Source: Aestuariibaculum sp. M13
GTDB lineage: Bacteria > Bacteroidota > Bacteroidia > Flavobacteriales > Flavobacteriaceae
NCBI RefSeq assembly: GCF_024723255.1
Contig: NZ_JANIAC010000006.1
Location: 62,001 to 126,000 of the forward strand
Length of the DNA stretch: 64,000 nucleotides
Reading direction: 5' to 3'
A program made the translations under genes and the position numbers. Shown here piece after piece: positions 18,425 to 25,762 of this stretch. The notes beneath the pieces are model-generated. The model was not told the DNA's origin. It searched no databases and saw only the letters and a list, made by a program, of their open reading frames with translations. Numbering within the stretch: the first letter of the stretch is position 1; every line of letters starts with the position of its first letter.

Positions 18425-18448
18425 GCTCCAAACAATAAAGTCCAGAGC
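18425..18448 (-). ncRNA. Conserved hairpin in repeat unit 2
   Basis: As minus-strand RNA, GCTCTGGAC pairs with GTTTGGAGC over 9 positions with G-U wobbles around the loop TTTATT. The plus-strand copy would have A-C mismatches, so the structure favours minus-strand transcription. It may be part of a small RNA. Confidence 0.4.
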
Positions 18449-18472
18449 CTCCTGTATAATCCTCCCTAAGAA

Positions 18473-18511
18473 TTAATTAATAGCAATGTAAAGGTAAGTA
18501 GTGTTTTGCAT
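18473..18511 (-). other. 12-codon micro-ORF in repeat unit 2
   Basis: ATG to TAA encoding MQNTTYLYIAIN, just after the T tract behind the 16-bp motif. It may be a leader peptide or chance; no coding-selection signal can be drawn from two copies. Confidence 0.25.
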
Positions 18512-18519
18512 AAAAAAAA

Positions 18520-18535
18520 TACGCAGTTCTACTTA
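18520..18535. promoter_or_regulatory. 16-bp repeated motif, copy 2
   Basis: TACGCAGTTCTACTTA, identical to the other two copies. Confidence 0.4.
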
Positions 18536-18574
18536 TTTTTTGTTTTAAATGTAATGTGTCTGAAAACTAAAGAA

Positions 18575-18598
18575 GCTCCGAACAATAAAGTCCAGAGC
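18575..18598 (-). ncRNA. Conserved hairpin in repeat unit 3
   Basis: Minus-strand GCTCTGGAC pairs with GTTCGGAGC around the loop TTTATT. The single base difference from unit 2 changes a G-U pair to G-C, so pairing is kept. Confidence 0.4.
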
Positions 18599-18622
18599 CT
18601 CCTGTATAATCCTCCCTAAGAA

Positions 18623-18661
18623 TTAATTAATAGCAATGTAAAGATAAGCAGTGTTTTGCAT
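18623..18661 (-). other. 12-codon micro-ORF in repeat unit 3
   Basis: ATG to TAA encoding MQNTAYLYIAIN. It differs from the unit-2 peptide by one residue plus one synonymous change. Confidence 0.25.
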
Positions 18662-18669
18662 AAAAAAAA

Positions 18670-18685
18670 TACGCAGTTCTACTTA
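18670..18685. promoter_or_regulatory. 16-bp repeated motif, copy 3
   Basis: TACGCAGTTCTACTTA, 4 bases from the stop codon of the response regulator gene. Confidence 0.4.
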
Positions 18686-18688
18686 TTT

Positions 18689-19321
18689 TTAAAGGAATGC
18701 TTTGTGGTTATTTGCCCAGATTCCCAGAGATGTAGGTTTGTCGTCAAGTTCCAGTTTATTAATGGCGTTGCTTCTGTGTTTATCTACTGTTCTCACAGAT
18801 ATAGATAATTCGTTTGCAATATCCTGACTGGTTTTGTTTTCGGCAACCAATTTTACAATTTTTAATTCCGATTTGGTAAGTAAATCTAAATTCTTAGGTC
18901 TGTTACTATGATTGTTTATGTTTAGATAAGAAGCTATTTCTTTACTAAAATAGGGTTCCCCTTTTATTACGTGCGAAATGCAGATTTCTATTTCTTCAAC
19001 AGCAAATTCCTTTAAAATATAGCCGTATACGTTGAATTCTTTGGCTTGATCAAAGAGTTCTTCTTCCTTATCAAAAGTTATTAGAATAACTTTAGTAGCT
19101 AGATTGTTTTTTTTACAGGCTTCAGCTACCTCTAAACCTGTTTTGTACGGCATTCTTATATCTAAAATCGCAATTTCAGGTTTAAGTTTTACTATAAGAT
19201 TATAAGCGGCATTACCATCTTGCGCGCTTCCAACGATATCAAATCCTTTGGAAGTTAAGAAATCAGACATTCCTCTAAGCATAAGAGGGTGGTCATCTGC
19301 AATAACAATAGATGGCTTCAT
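18689..19321 (-). CDS. NarL/FixJ-type response regulator, orphan
   Basis: 210 residues. The N-terminal receiver domain (1-120) has the acidic pocket ADD at 8-10, phospho-acceptor Asp54 in LDIRMP, Thr82 and Lys104. The C-terminal LuxR-type HTH at about 147-192 reads LTKSELKIVKLVAENKTSQDI, then SISVRTVDKHRSNAINKL. No histidine kinase gene lies nearby, so its partner is encoded elsewhere. Its 3' end touches the repeat array, whose 16-bp imperfect palindrome could be a LuxR-type site; that link is speculative. Confidence 0.93.
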   Translation of the reverse strand: MKPSIVIADDHPLMLRGMSDFLTSKGFDIVGSAQDGNAAYNLIVKLKPEIAILDIRMPYKTGLEVAEACKKNNLATKVILITFDKEEELFDQAKEFNVYGYILKEFAVEEIEICISHVIKGEPYFSKEIASYLNINNHSNRPKNLDLLTKSELKIVKLVAENKTSQDIANELSISVRTVDKHRSNAINKLELDDKPTSLGIWANNHKAFL

Positions 19322-19369
19322 TTAATAAAAGGGAGTATTTTCTGCTATTAGTTTTGTACAGTAAATATA

Positions 19370-19819
19370 CTAATTTTCTAACTTTAGGTAAATGTATTTC
19401 TTTTCATAATCTATTATAGCCTTCGATTTTTTTAAAATATCGGCGCCAATAATGCCATCAACCGGTTTTGAGTTATGATTAATTAAAGCGGTATTGACAT
19501 GACTAAGATTAAAAAGGACTAAAACCACCTTGTTTTGTTTCCATTTGCCAATCTTTAATTTATTCTTTTTAGACATTTTAGTTTCCATGTTTATGGCACC
19601 GGCACCCGCCGCCATAATTTCAGAATCTTTTACCTTAAGGTTAAAAGTGTTAATGGCTTCAAAGCCAACACAGGAATTTGATGCTCCAGTATCCAGAATA
19701 AAACGGCCTTTTACTCCGTTTAAGATGGCTTTTATTTCAAAGTGATTGGTTTTTGTAAAGCGTAACTTTACTTTCGTGTATCCTTTATCAAGAAGAAAAT
19801 GACCTAATGTATCTTCCAT
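19370..19819 (-). CDS. Retropepsin-like aspartic protease family protein
   Basis: 149 residues. It has one aspartic-protease signature FILDTGASNS (Asp43-Thr-Gly-Ala-Ser) and, at the right distance, the second hydrophobic-Gly motif VDGIIGADIL (about 120-129), as in single-lobed retropepsin-like (clan AA) proteins. A dimer would be needed to form an active site. There is no signal peptide or membrane helix, so it is probably cytoplasmic. The substrate is unknown. It lies between the orphan response regulator and the divergent tatD gene. Confidence 0.85.
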   Translation of the reverse strand: MEDTLGHFLLDKGYTKVKLRFTKTNHFEIKAILNGVKGRFILDTGASNSCVGFEAINTFNLKVKDSEIMAAGAGAINMETKMSKKNKLKIGKWKQNKVVLVLFNLSHVNTALINHNSKPVDGIIGADILKKSKAIIDYEKKYIYLKLEN

Positions 19820-19967
19820 AGTAATTTATTATGGTTTAAAAGTAGTATAAATAGTGTGATACTAGAGTTAAAAAAATATAAAATTGAATGTATTCCAAAT
19901 GTACTTTTAAAACTAAAATTATCTAAAAGACAGCTATTAAAAGTCTTTACTTTTTTATTTTTACCGC

Positions 19968-20735
19968 ATGATAATTACCGATACACATACACATTTATAT
20001 AGTGAAGCTTTTGAAGAAGACAGACATGAGATGATTAATCGTGCGATTGATCTGGGCATTTCTCGTTTTTTTATTCCTGCTATCGATTCGACCTACACCG
20101 AATCAATGTTACAACTTGAAAAGGATTTTCCGGAGCATATGTTTTTAATGACAGGTTTACATCCAACACATGTTCAAGAGAATTATAAAGTAGAATTAAA
20201 ACATGTTGAAGACATGTTGGCTGCCAGGCATTTTTATGCGGTAGGTGAAATAGGAATTGATTTGTATTGGGATAAGGGCACTTTAGAGATTCAGAAAATT
20301 GCCTTTAAATATCAAATTCAATTGGCGAAACAATATAAATTACCAATCGTTATCCATTGTCGTGAAGCATTTGATGAAATTTTTGAAGTTTTAGAAGAAG
20401 AAAAAGGAGATGATTTATTTGGTGTTTTTCATTGTTTTACCGGAACTTTAGAACAAGCACATAAAGCTATATACTATAATATGAAGCTGGGCATTGGTGG
20501 TGTTGCAACATTTAAGAATGGAAAAATTGATCAGTTTTTAAATGAAATCGATTTAAAGCATATTGTTTTAGAAACCGATGCACCTTACTTGTCGCCAACT
20601 CCATATAGAGGGAAACGAAATGAAAGTTCCTATATCATTAAGGTGTTAGAAAAATTGTCTTCCTTATATAATAGGAGTGAAGAAGATATTGCGAACATAA
20701 CTACACAGAACTCCAAAGACGTATTTGGTATATAA
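19968..20735 (+). CDS. tatD: TatD-family metal-dependent hydrolase / DNase
   Basis: 255 residues. The metal ligands of the TatD amidohydrolase fold are all visible: DTHTHLYSE (His-x-His), VGEIGIDLYW (Glu), IVIHCREAFDE (His), FHCFTG (His) and ETDAPYLSP (Asp). Length fits the family. The likely activity is a 3'-5' exonuclease or DNase in DNA repair or quality control. The asparaginase gene follows 18 bp later, so the two are probably co-transcribed. Confidence 0.93.
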   Translation: MIITDTHTHLYSEAFEEDRHEMINRAIDLGISRFFIPAIDSTYTESMLQLEKDFPEHMFLMTGLHPTHVQENYKVELKHVEDMLAARHFYAVGEIGIDLYWDKGTLEIQKIAFKYQIQLAKQYKLPIVIHCREAFDEIFEVLEEEKGDDLFGVFHCFTGTLEQAHKAIYYNMKLGIGGVATFKNGKIDQFLNEIDLKHIVLETDAPYLSPTPYRGKRNESSYIIKVLEKLSSLYNRSEEDIANITTQNSKDVFGI

Positions 20736-20753
20736 TTTAAAGTCTTCAATAGA

Positions 20754-21785
20754 ATGAGTCCATCAAAACCAAACATATTACTTATTTACACAGGAGGTAC
20801 CATTGGTATGGTTAAAGATGCCAAAACAGGAACCTTAAAAGCGTTTAACTTTAAAAACCTGTTGAAGCAAATACCGGAGTTACAATTATTAGATTGTAAC
20901 ATCGATACAGTGTCGTTTGATGAACCGATTGATTCCAGTAATATGAATCCGGCTTACTGGGTGCAAATAGCTGAAATAATAGAAGTTCATTATGAGGCGT
21001 TTGATGGTTTCGTGGTTTTACATGGAAGTGATACCATGAGCTATACAGCTTCAGCTTTAAGTTTTATGCTTGAAAATTTAGCAAAACCTGTTGTGTTTAC
21101 AGGATCGCAATTACCTATTGGAGATCTGCGTACCGATGCCAAGGAGAATTTAATCACCTCTATTCAGGTAGCTTCACTTCAGGACAAGGGAAAAGCAGTT
21201 ATAAAAGAGGTGTGTTTATATTTTGAATATAAACTTTACCGTGCCAATCGAACAACAAAAATAAATGCCGAGCATTTTCAGGCGTTTACATCTTTTAATT
21301 ATCCTGCCTTAGCAGAATCAGGTGTGCACTTAAAAGTTAATTATGAATATTTATACCAGCCAAGTCTGAAAAAAGGCTTTCAGGTGAACAAAAATTTAGA
21401 TACCAATATTGCTTTAATTAAGGTGTTTCCAGGAATGTCTTCCAAAGTTTTTCAGAATATTTTAAATACTGAAGACCTAAAGGCAGTAATTATAGAGACT
21501 TATGGTGCAGGAAATGCCACAACCGAAGATTGGTTTTTAAATAGTATAAAAGAAGCTATCAATAAAGGGATACATATTGTTAATATTACTCAGTGTGCAG
21601 GAGGAAGTGTCATGATGGGACATTACGAAACTAGTAATGAGCTGAAAAATATAGGTGTTATATCAGGTAAAGACCTGACGACTGAAGCTGCGTTAAGTAA
21701 ATTAATGTACATGTTAGGGCAAAATGTTTCGAGTAAAGTATTCAAAACAGCCTACGAAACACAATTAAGAGGAGAAATGACCTAA
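20754..21785 (+). CDS. ansA: Type I L-asparaginase
   Basis: 343 residues. Catalytic threonine motifs are YTGGTIGM near the N-terminus and HGSDTMSYTASALSFML at about 95. Other family motifs are PVVFTGSQLPI, RTDAKEN and the C-terminal ITQCAGGSVMMG. No signal peptide is seen, so it is cytoplasmic type I, hydrolysing asparagine to aspartate and ammonia. It probably forms an operon with tatD. Confidence 0.95.
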   Translation: MSPSKPNILLIYTGGTIGMVKDAKTGTLKAFNFKNLLKQIPELQLLDCNIDTVSFDEPIDSSNMNPAYWVQIAEIIEVHYEAFDGFVVLHGSDTMSYTASALSFMLENLAKPVVFTGSQLPIGDLRTDAKENLITSIQVASLQDKGKAVIKEVCLYFEYKLYRANRTTKINAEHFQAFTSFNYPALAESGVHLKVNYEYLYQPSLKKGFQVNKNLDTNIALIKVFPGMSSKVFQNILNTEDLKAVIIETYGAGNATTEDWFLNSIKEAINKGIHIVNITQCAGGSVMMGHYETSNELKNIGVISGKDLTTEAALSKLMYMLGQNVSSKVFKTAYETQLRGEMT

Positions 21786-21866
21786 AATTAACGGTTAAAA
21801 TTTTAAGGTTCAAAGAATTTTTCGTTATTTGACCCCCCGAAAAAAGTGCTTTAAAAAAAAATTACA

Positions 21867-21953
21867 GAGAGGTGGCCGAGTGGTCGAAGGCGCACGCCTG
21901 GAAAGTGTGTATACGCCAAAAGCGTATCGAGGGTTCGAATCCCTTTCTCTCTG
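21867..21953 (+). tRNA. tRNA-Ser (anticodon GGA)
   Basis: The cloverleaf closes fully. Acceptor AGAGAGG/TCTCTCT (one wobble), D-arm with GCC and GGC, anticodon stem CACGC/GTGTG with loop CTGGAAA, the long variable arm TATACGC/GCGTATC typical of tRNA-Ser, T-arm GAGGG-TTCGAAT-CCCTT, discriminator G. The 3' CCA is not encoded. Confidence 0.96.
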
Positions 21954-22025
21954 CTGAAATATGTTTTTAAATTGTATTTTTTTTATATCTTTAACACTTT
22001 AACTAATAAAATTAAGATCTAGAAC

Positions 22026-22799
22026 ATGAAAAGATTATTTTCTATCCTTGCCATTACTGGAATGATGGCTTTTGGAACTGTTAATGCAACTACAAATGCA
22101 AGCACAACTGCAGTTACTACAACTGTAACAACTACACAAGATGATGCTGCTGATGCTCCTGCTGAAGAGCTTACGTTTCATCAAGAATTAAAAAAGAGAT
22201 TTATTGAAGGGGGTCCAGGATTCATGGGGATCGTACTTTTATGTTTAATCTTAGGTTTAGCAATTGCTATCGAGAGAATTATCTTTTTAAATCTTTCAAC
22301 TACAAATACTAAAAAATTAACTCAAGAAGTAGAAGACGCTCTTAACTCAGGTGGAGTAGAAGCTGCTAAAGAAGTTTGTAGAAATACTAAAGGGCCTATC
22401 GCTTCTATTTACTACCAAGGTTTAGATAGAACAGACGAAGGTTTAGACGCTGTTGAGAAAGCTGTTGTAGCTTACGGTGGTGTTCAAATGGGACAATTAG
22501 AGAAAAACGTGTCTTGGATTTCATTATTTATCGCATTAGCACCGATGTTAGGATTCATGGGTACGGTAATTGGTATGATTCAGGCATTCGATAAAATTGA
22601 GGCAGCTGGTGATATGCAACCTTCTCTTGTAGCGGGTGGTATTAAAGTAGCACTTTTAACAACAGTATTCGGTCTTGTTGTAGCGATGATTCTTCAAGTA
22701 TTCTACAACTACATTATTGCTAAGATTGATAGTATCGTTAACTCTATGGAAGATGCTTCTATTACGTTAATGGATCTATTAATCAGAAACAAAAAGTAA
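22026..22799 (+). CDS. exbB: MotA/TolQ/ExbB proton channel family protein
   Basis: 257 residues. An N-terminal signal-like segment and Thr/Ala-rich stretch precede three ExbB-type helices at about 59-85, 160-183 and 200-226, with the family hallmarks LAPMLGFMGTVIGMIQAF and KVALLTTVFGLVVAM. With the ExbD proteins encoded downstream it forms the proton-driven motor that energises TonB receptors such as the one at 9.9-11.9 kb. It opens a four-gene cluster after tRNA-Ser. Confidence 0.94.
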   Translation: MKRLFSILAITGMMAFGTVNATTNASTTAVTTTVTTTQDDAADAPAEELTFHQELKKRFIEGGPGFMGIVLLCLILGLAIAIERIIFLNLSTTNTKKLTQEVEDALNSGGVEAAKEVCRNTKGPIASIYYQGLDRTDEGLDAVEKAVVAYGGVQMGQLEKNVSWISLFIALAPMLGFMGTVIGMIQAFDKIEAAGDMQPSLVAGGIKVALLTTVFGLVVAMILQVFYNYIIAKIDSIVNSMEDASITLMDLLIRNKK

Positions 22800-22820
22800 T
22801 AATAAAACAAAACTCGAATT

Positions 22821-23243
22821 ATGAAATTACATACAATTCTTAAATATATAGCGTATGCTCTGGGTATCGTTGGTGCTATCTTAGCACTAATGATTATGAC
22901 CTCAGACTCTGAAGGGCTAATAGATAACATTCTTTATGTTACTTATATCGTGCTTTTCATTGTATTGGCATTAATCGTTATATACGTTGTAAAAGGTCTG
23001 TTCGCAGGCAACATTAAAAAGACCTTATTAACTGTAGGTTTATTTTTTGCTGTAATCTTAATCTCTTACGGAATTTCTTCTGGTACAGATTTAGATTTAG
23101 CTCAGTTTAACGCAAAAGGATTAGGTATTACCGAAGCAATCTCTAAGAATGTAGGTGCTGGTTTAATTGCCTTCTATATCCTTTCAGTTACTGCTATTGG
23201 AGCAACATTGCTTTCAACAGTTAAAAAATTATTACACAAATAA
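22821..23243 (+). CDS. Small integral membrane protein of the ExbB/ExbD cluster
   Basis: 140 residues with about four hydrophobic helices (IAYALGIVGAILALMIM, ILYVTYIVLFIVLALIVIYV, TVGLFFAVILISYGISSG, GLIAFYILSVTAIGATLL). I do not recognise a named family. Its fixed place between exbB and exbD, 21 bp from one and 11 bp from the other, suggests an accessory part of the Bacteroidota ExbBD complex. No catalytic motif is seen. Confidence 0.82.
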   Translation: MKLHTILKYIAYALGIVGAILALMIMTSDSEGLIDNILYVTYIVLFIVLALIVIYVVKGLFAGNIKKTLLTVGLFFAVILISYGISSGTDLDLAQFNAKGLGITEAISKNVGAGLIAFYILSVTAIGATLLSTVKKLLHK

Positions 23244-23254
23244 AAAAATAAGAT

Positions 23255-23845
23255 ATGGCAAAAAGAGCAGCTCCAGAAGTAAATGCAGGCTCCATGGCCG
23301 ACATCGCGTTTTTACTGTTAATATTTTTCTTAGTAACAACTACTATTGAAACAGATGCAGGAATCAACCGTAAGTTACCACCTATGGAAGATGAAAACGT
23401 TCAGCCTCCAACAATTAAAAAGAAGAACATCTTTGAAGTTTTATTAAATGGAAAAGATCAGTTACTTGTAGAAGATGAATTAATGGAAATTAAAGATCTT
23501 AGACAAGCTGCTATAGAGTTCTTAGATAATGGTGGAGATGGTTCTTGTAGTTACTGTAACGGTAAAAAAGATTCGGAATCATCAGATAATCCAGATAAAG
23601 CAATTATTTCGTTAAAGAATGAGCGTGAAACTACTTATAAAACATATATCGCAGTACAAAATGAATTAGTAGCTGCATACAATGTTTTAAGAGATCGTAG
23701 AGCAAAATCGCAGTACGGAATGACATTTGCTGAAATGGAAGCTAATTATGATGATGTAAATTGGCCAGGAAATAAAACTAAATTGAAGGAACAAATTGAG
23801 CAGATAAAAGTAGATTATCCTCAAAAGCTTTCAGAAGTACAATAA
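23255..23845 (+). CDS. exbD: ExbD/TolR-family biopolymer transport protein (first copy)
   Basis: 196 residues, longer than the usual 135-150. The N-terminal membrane helix has the functional Asp in SMADIAFLLLIFFLVTTTI. The periplasmic domain carries an unusual insertion with CSYCNGKKDSES (a CxxC pair near residue 94) and a long C-terminal helical extension. It couples proton flow to TonB. A second exbD follows 17 bp later. Confidence 0.92.
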   Translation: MAKRAAPEVNAGSMADIAFLLLIFFLVTTTIETDAGINRKLPPMEDENVQPPTIKKKNIFEVLLNGKDQLLVEDELMEIKDLRQAAIEFLDNGGDGSCSYCNGKKDSESSDNPDKAIISLKNERETTYKTYIAVQNELVAAYNVLRDRRAKSQYGMTFAEMEANYDDVNWPGNKTKLKEQIEQIKVDYPQKLSEVQ

Positions 23846-23862
23846 TTAAAATTTAACATTTT

Positions 23863-24339
23863 ATGGCTAAATTTAATAAGAAAAAAAGCGGCGATATGCC
23901 GGCAATATCTACAGCATCGCTGCCCGATATTGTATTCATGTTATTATTCTTCTTTATGGTTGCGACCGTAATGAGGCAAAATACATTAATGGTTGAAAAT
24001 AATTTGCCATTTGCTGATCAGGTTGAAAAGTTAGATAAGAAAGATTTGGTAATGTATATTTATGCAGGTAAACCAAGTGAAAACTATACTAAACAATTTG
24101 GTACAGCGGCTAAAATTCAGCTAAATGATAAATTTGCCGATGTTAGCGAGATTGCTGCCTTTATTGCAGCCGAGCGCGCATCAAAAAGAGAAGAGCTGGT
24201 TCCGTTTTTAACTACTGCTTTAAAAGTAGATAGTGATGCTAACATGGGATTAGTAAGTGATATTAAGAAAGAATTGCGTAAAGTAAATGCGCTAAAAATT
24301 AACTACACTACTAAAAAAGGTAGCGTAGTAGGTGAATAG
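23863..24339 (+). CDS. exbD: ExbD/TolR-family biopolymer transport protein (second copy)
   Basis: 158 residues. The membrane helix with the conserved Asp reads LPDIVFMLLFFFMVATVM. A periplasmic ExbD domain follows, ending in KINYTTKKG. The two different ExbD proteins in one cluster could form a heterodimer inside the ExbB pentamer, as Bacteroidota clusters with paired exbD genes suggest. A terminator follows. Confidence 0.92.
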   Translation: MAKFNKKKSGDMPAISTASLPDIVFMLLFFFMVATVMRQNTLMVENNLPFADQVEKLDKKDLVMYIYAGKPSENYTKQFGTAAKIQLNDKFADVSEIAAFIAAERASKREELVPFLTTALKVDSDANMGLVSDIKKELRKVNALKINYTTKKGSVVGE

Positions 24340-24363
24340 ATTTTAATTCTTAATTTTATATTT

Positions 24364-24393
24364 AAAAGCGTTTTGAGTAATCAAAACGCTTTT
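24364..24393 (+). terminator. Intrinsic terminator of the exbB-exbD cluster
   Basis: AAAAGCGTTTTGA and TCAAAACGCTTTT form a perfect 13-bp stem with loop GTAA, followed by ATTTTTT. Confidence 0.88.
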
Positions 24394-24463
24394 ATTTTTT
24401 AAGGAACTATTTGTAATTATTATAAATTTACAAAAACTAAAGAGTCGGTTTAAAACAGGTTGC

Positions 24464-25159
24464 ATGAGACGTATTTATTCATTTATTATTGTTTTTATTA
24501 TTTGTGCGCATCAAATGGTGGCTCAGCAGACTGTAGAGAAGGTGGTAGACTCGCTTTATAAGGAAGATCAGTTTTATATTGGCATTACTTATAACATGTT
24601 TGGTAATCGGCCTGTAGACCTCTCTCAAAATGGGTTTTCTAATGGTATTCACCTTGGGGTTATAAAAGACATGCCTTTAAACAAACGAAGAAATGTTGCT
24701 TTAGGTCTGGGTTTAGGCTATTCAGCAAATTCATTTTACCATAATTTACATATCAGTCAGGATGATAATCAGGTAACTACGTATAATCTCATTTTAGAAA
24801 GTGATACCTACACCAAAAATAAATTCTCTAATCATCTTGTTGAAATGCCTTTTGAGTTTCGATGGCGAACTTCTACACCCGAAGAATATAAATTCTGGCG
24901 TATTTATACAGGATTTAAACTAGGTTATATTTTTAGAAATCGAGTAAAGTACAGGGGAGATTTGGGAGATGTTCGTTATACTAATGTAAAAGGATTTGAA
25001 AAGTTTCAGTATGGCTTCACTTTAAGTTTTGGTTACAATACATGGAACGCTTACATGTATTATGCCTTGTCTCCAATTTTTTCTAAAGAGAACGAAATTA
25101 ACGGACAAACCATAGACATGAATAACATTAAAATAGGACTTATGTTCTATGTGTTATAA
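24464..25159 (+). CDS. PorT-family outer-membrane beta-barrel protein
   Basis: 231 residues with a signal peptide (cut after MVAQQ) and an amphipathic barrel pattern. It has features I associate with PorT/SprT-like proteins of the type IX secretion system: QFYIGITYNMFGNRP near the N-terminus, FRWRTSTPEEYKFWRIYTG in the middle, and a strand-like C-terminus. If that is right it supports protein secretion and gliding; a generic porin-family barrel is the alternative. It is convergent with, and overlaps by 6 bp, the PAP2-like gene. Confidence 0.72.
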   Translation: MRRIYSFIIVFIICAHQMVAQQTVEKVVDSLYKEDQFYIGITYNMFGNRPVDLSQNGFSNGIHLGVIKDMPLNKRRNVALGLGLGYSANSFYHNLHISQDDNQVTTYNLILESDTYTKNKFSNHLVEMPFEFRWRTSTPEEYKFWRIYTGFKLGYIFRNRVKYRGDLGDVRYTNVKGFEKFQYGFTLSFGYNTWNAYMYYALSPIFSKENEINGQTIDMNNIKIGLMFYVL

Positions 25160-25762
25160 CCAATAATTCACTAAAAGTAATTGAGGTAGCATACCTACAA
25201 AAAGGCCTAAAATTAACTCTAAATACGTATGGGCATTTACATGTAATCTTGAAGTAGCGATTGCTCCTGTTATAATGCTCATTAAAGCTAAAGTTCCGTT
25301 TATGTTTATGCTAAAATGAATACTTAAAGCTATAAAGAACATAAACAATCCAGAGATACCCATCATATGAATACTGGCTTTAAACTTAAATACAGCAAGC
25401 ATTAAACAGGTCATTGAGGAGATTAAAATGCCTAAAAAGAAATAGTAAAGCTCAACAATTTGATTTGGCGTTAAAATACGCTGAAGAATAACGATTACAA
25501 CAATACAGTTTAATGCTAAGGGTAATATGCGTTCCTGTGCTGTTGGCATGTAAATAGATTTTACTTTGCCCAATGTTTTCAACAAAAAGTACAGTAAGAT
25601 CGGGAGAATAATAGTTAGAATAGAAAGAGAAACTAACTTGGCCTGTATGATTTCCTGAGGAATAAAACGCGGTGATTTTGAAAAGTAGAAAATAACACCA
25701 AGAAGTGGCATTATTAACGGATGAAAAACAAACGAAATACTTTTTAAAATCTTATTCATCAT
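25154..25762 (-). CDS. PAP2-like integral membrane protein
   Basis: 202 residues, about six transmembrane helices. Degenerate phosphatase motifs appear in the right order: TAQERILP (compare KxxxxxxRP), KASIHMMG (compare PSGH) and SRLHVNAHTYLE (compare SRxxxxxHxxxD). The catalytic His pair is kept but surrounding residues are changed, so lipid-phosphatase activity is uncertain. It overlaps rpoN by 4 bp (ATGA coupling) and the PorT-like gene by 6 bp. Confidence 0.75.
   Translation of the reverse strand: MMNKILKSISFVFHPLIMPLLGVIFYFSKSPRFIPQEIIQAKLVSLSILTIILPILLYFLLKTLGKVKSIYMPTAQERILPLALNCIVVIVILQRILTPNQIVELYYFFLGILISSMTCLMLAVFKFKASIHMMGISGLFMFFIALSIHFSININGTLALMSIITGAIATSRLHVNAHTYLELILGLFVGMLPQLLLVNYWL

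Larger units (their letters stand above)
18311..18690 (-). repeat. Tandem intergenic array of about 150-bp units (two near-identical, one diverged)
   Basis: Two 120-bp cores (18421-18540 and 18571-18690) differ at only 3 positions and are separated by a 30-bp unrelated spacer. A third, diverged unit (18311-18394) shares the TACGCAGTTCTACTTA motif and the ATTAATAGCA segment. Each unit, read on the minus strand, has the 16-bp motif, a T tract, a 12-codon ORF (absent from the diverged copy), a G-rich stretch GGGAGGATTATACAGGAGG and a hairpin. The third unit ends in the terminator at 18275-18302. The array abuts the stop codon of the response regulator gene. There is no transposase and no terminal repeats. 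Confidence 0.85.

Noticed and set aside
18311-18690. Direct repeats considered as a CRISPR array or insertion sequence
   Set aside because: Units are about 150 bp with 30-bp spacers, only three copies, no cas genes, no transposase and no terminal inverted repeats.
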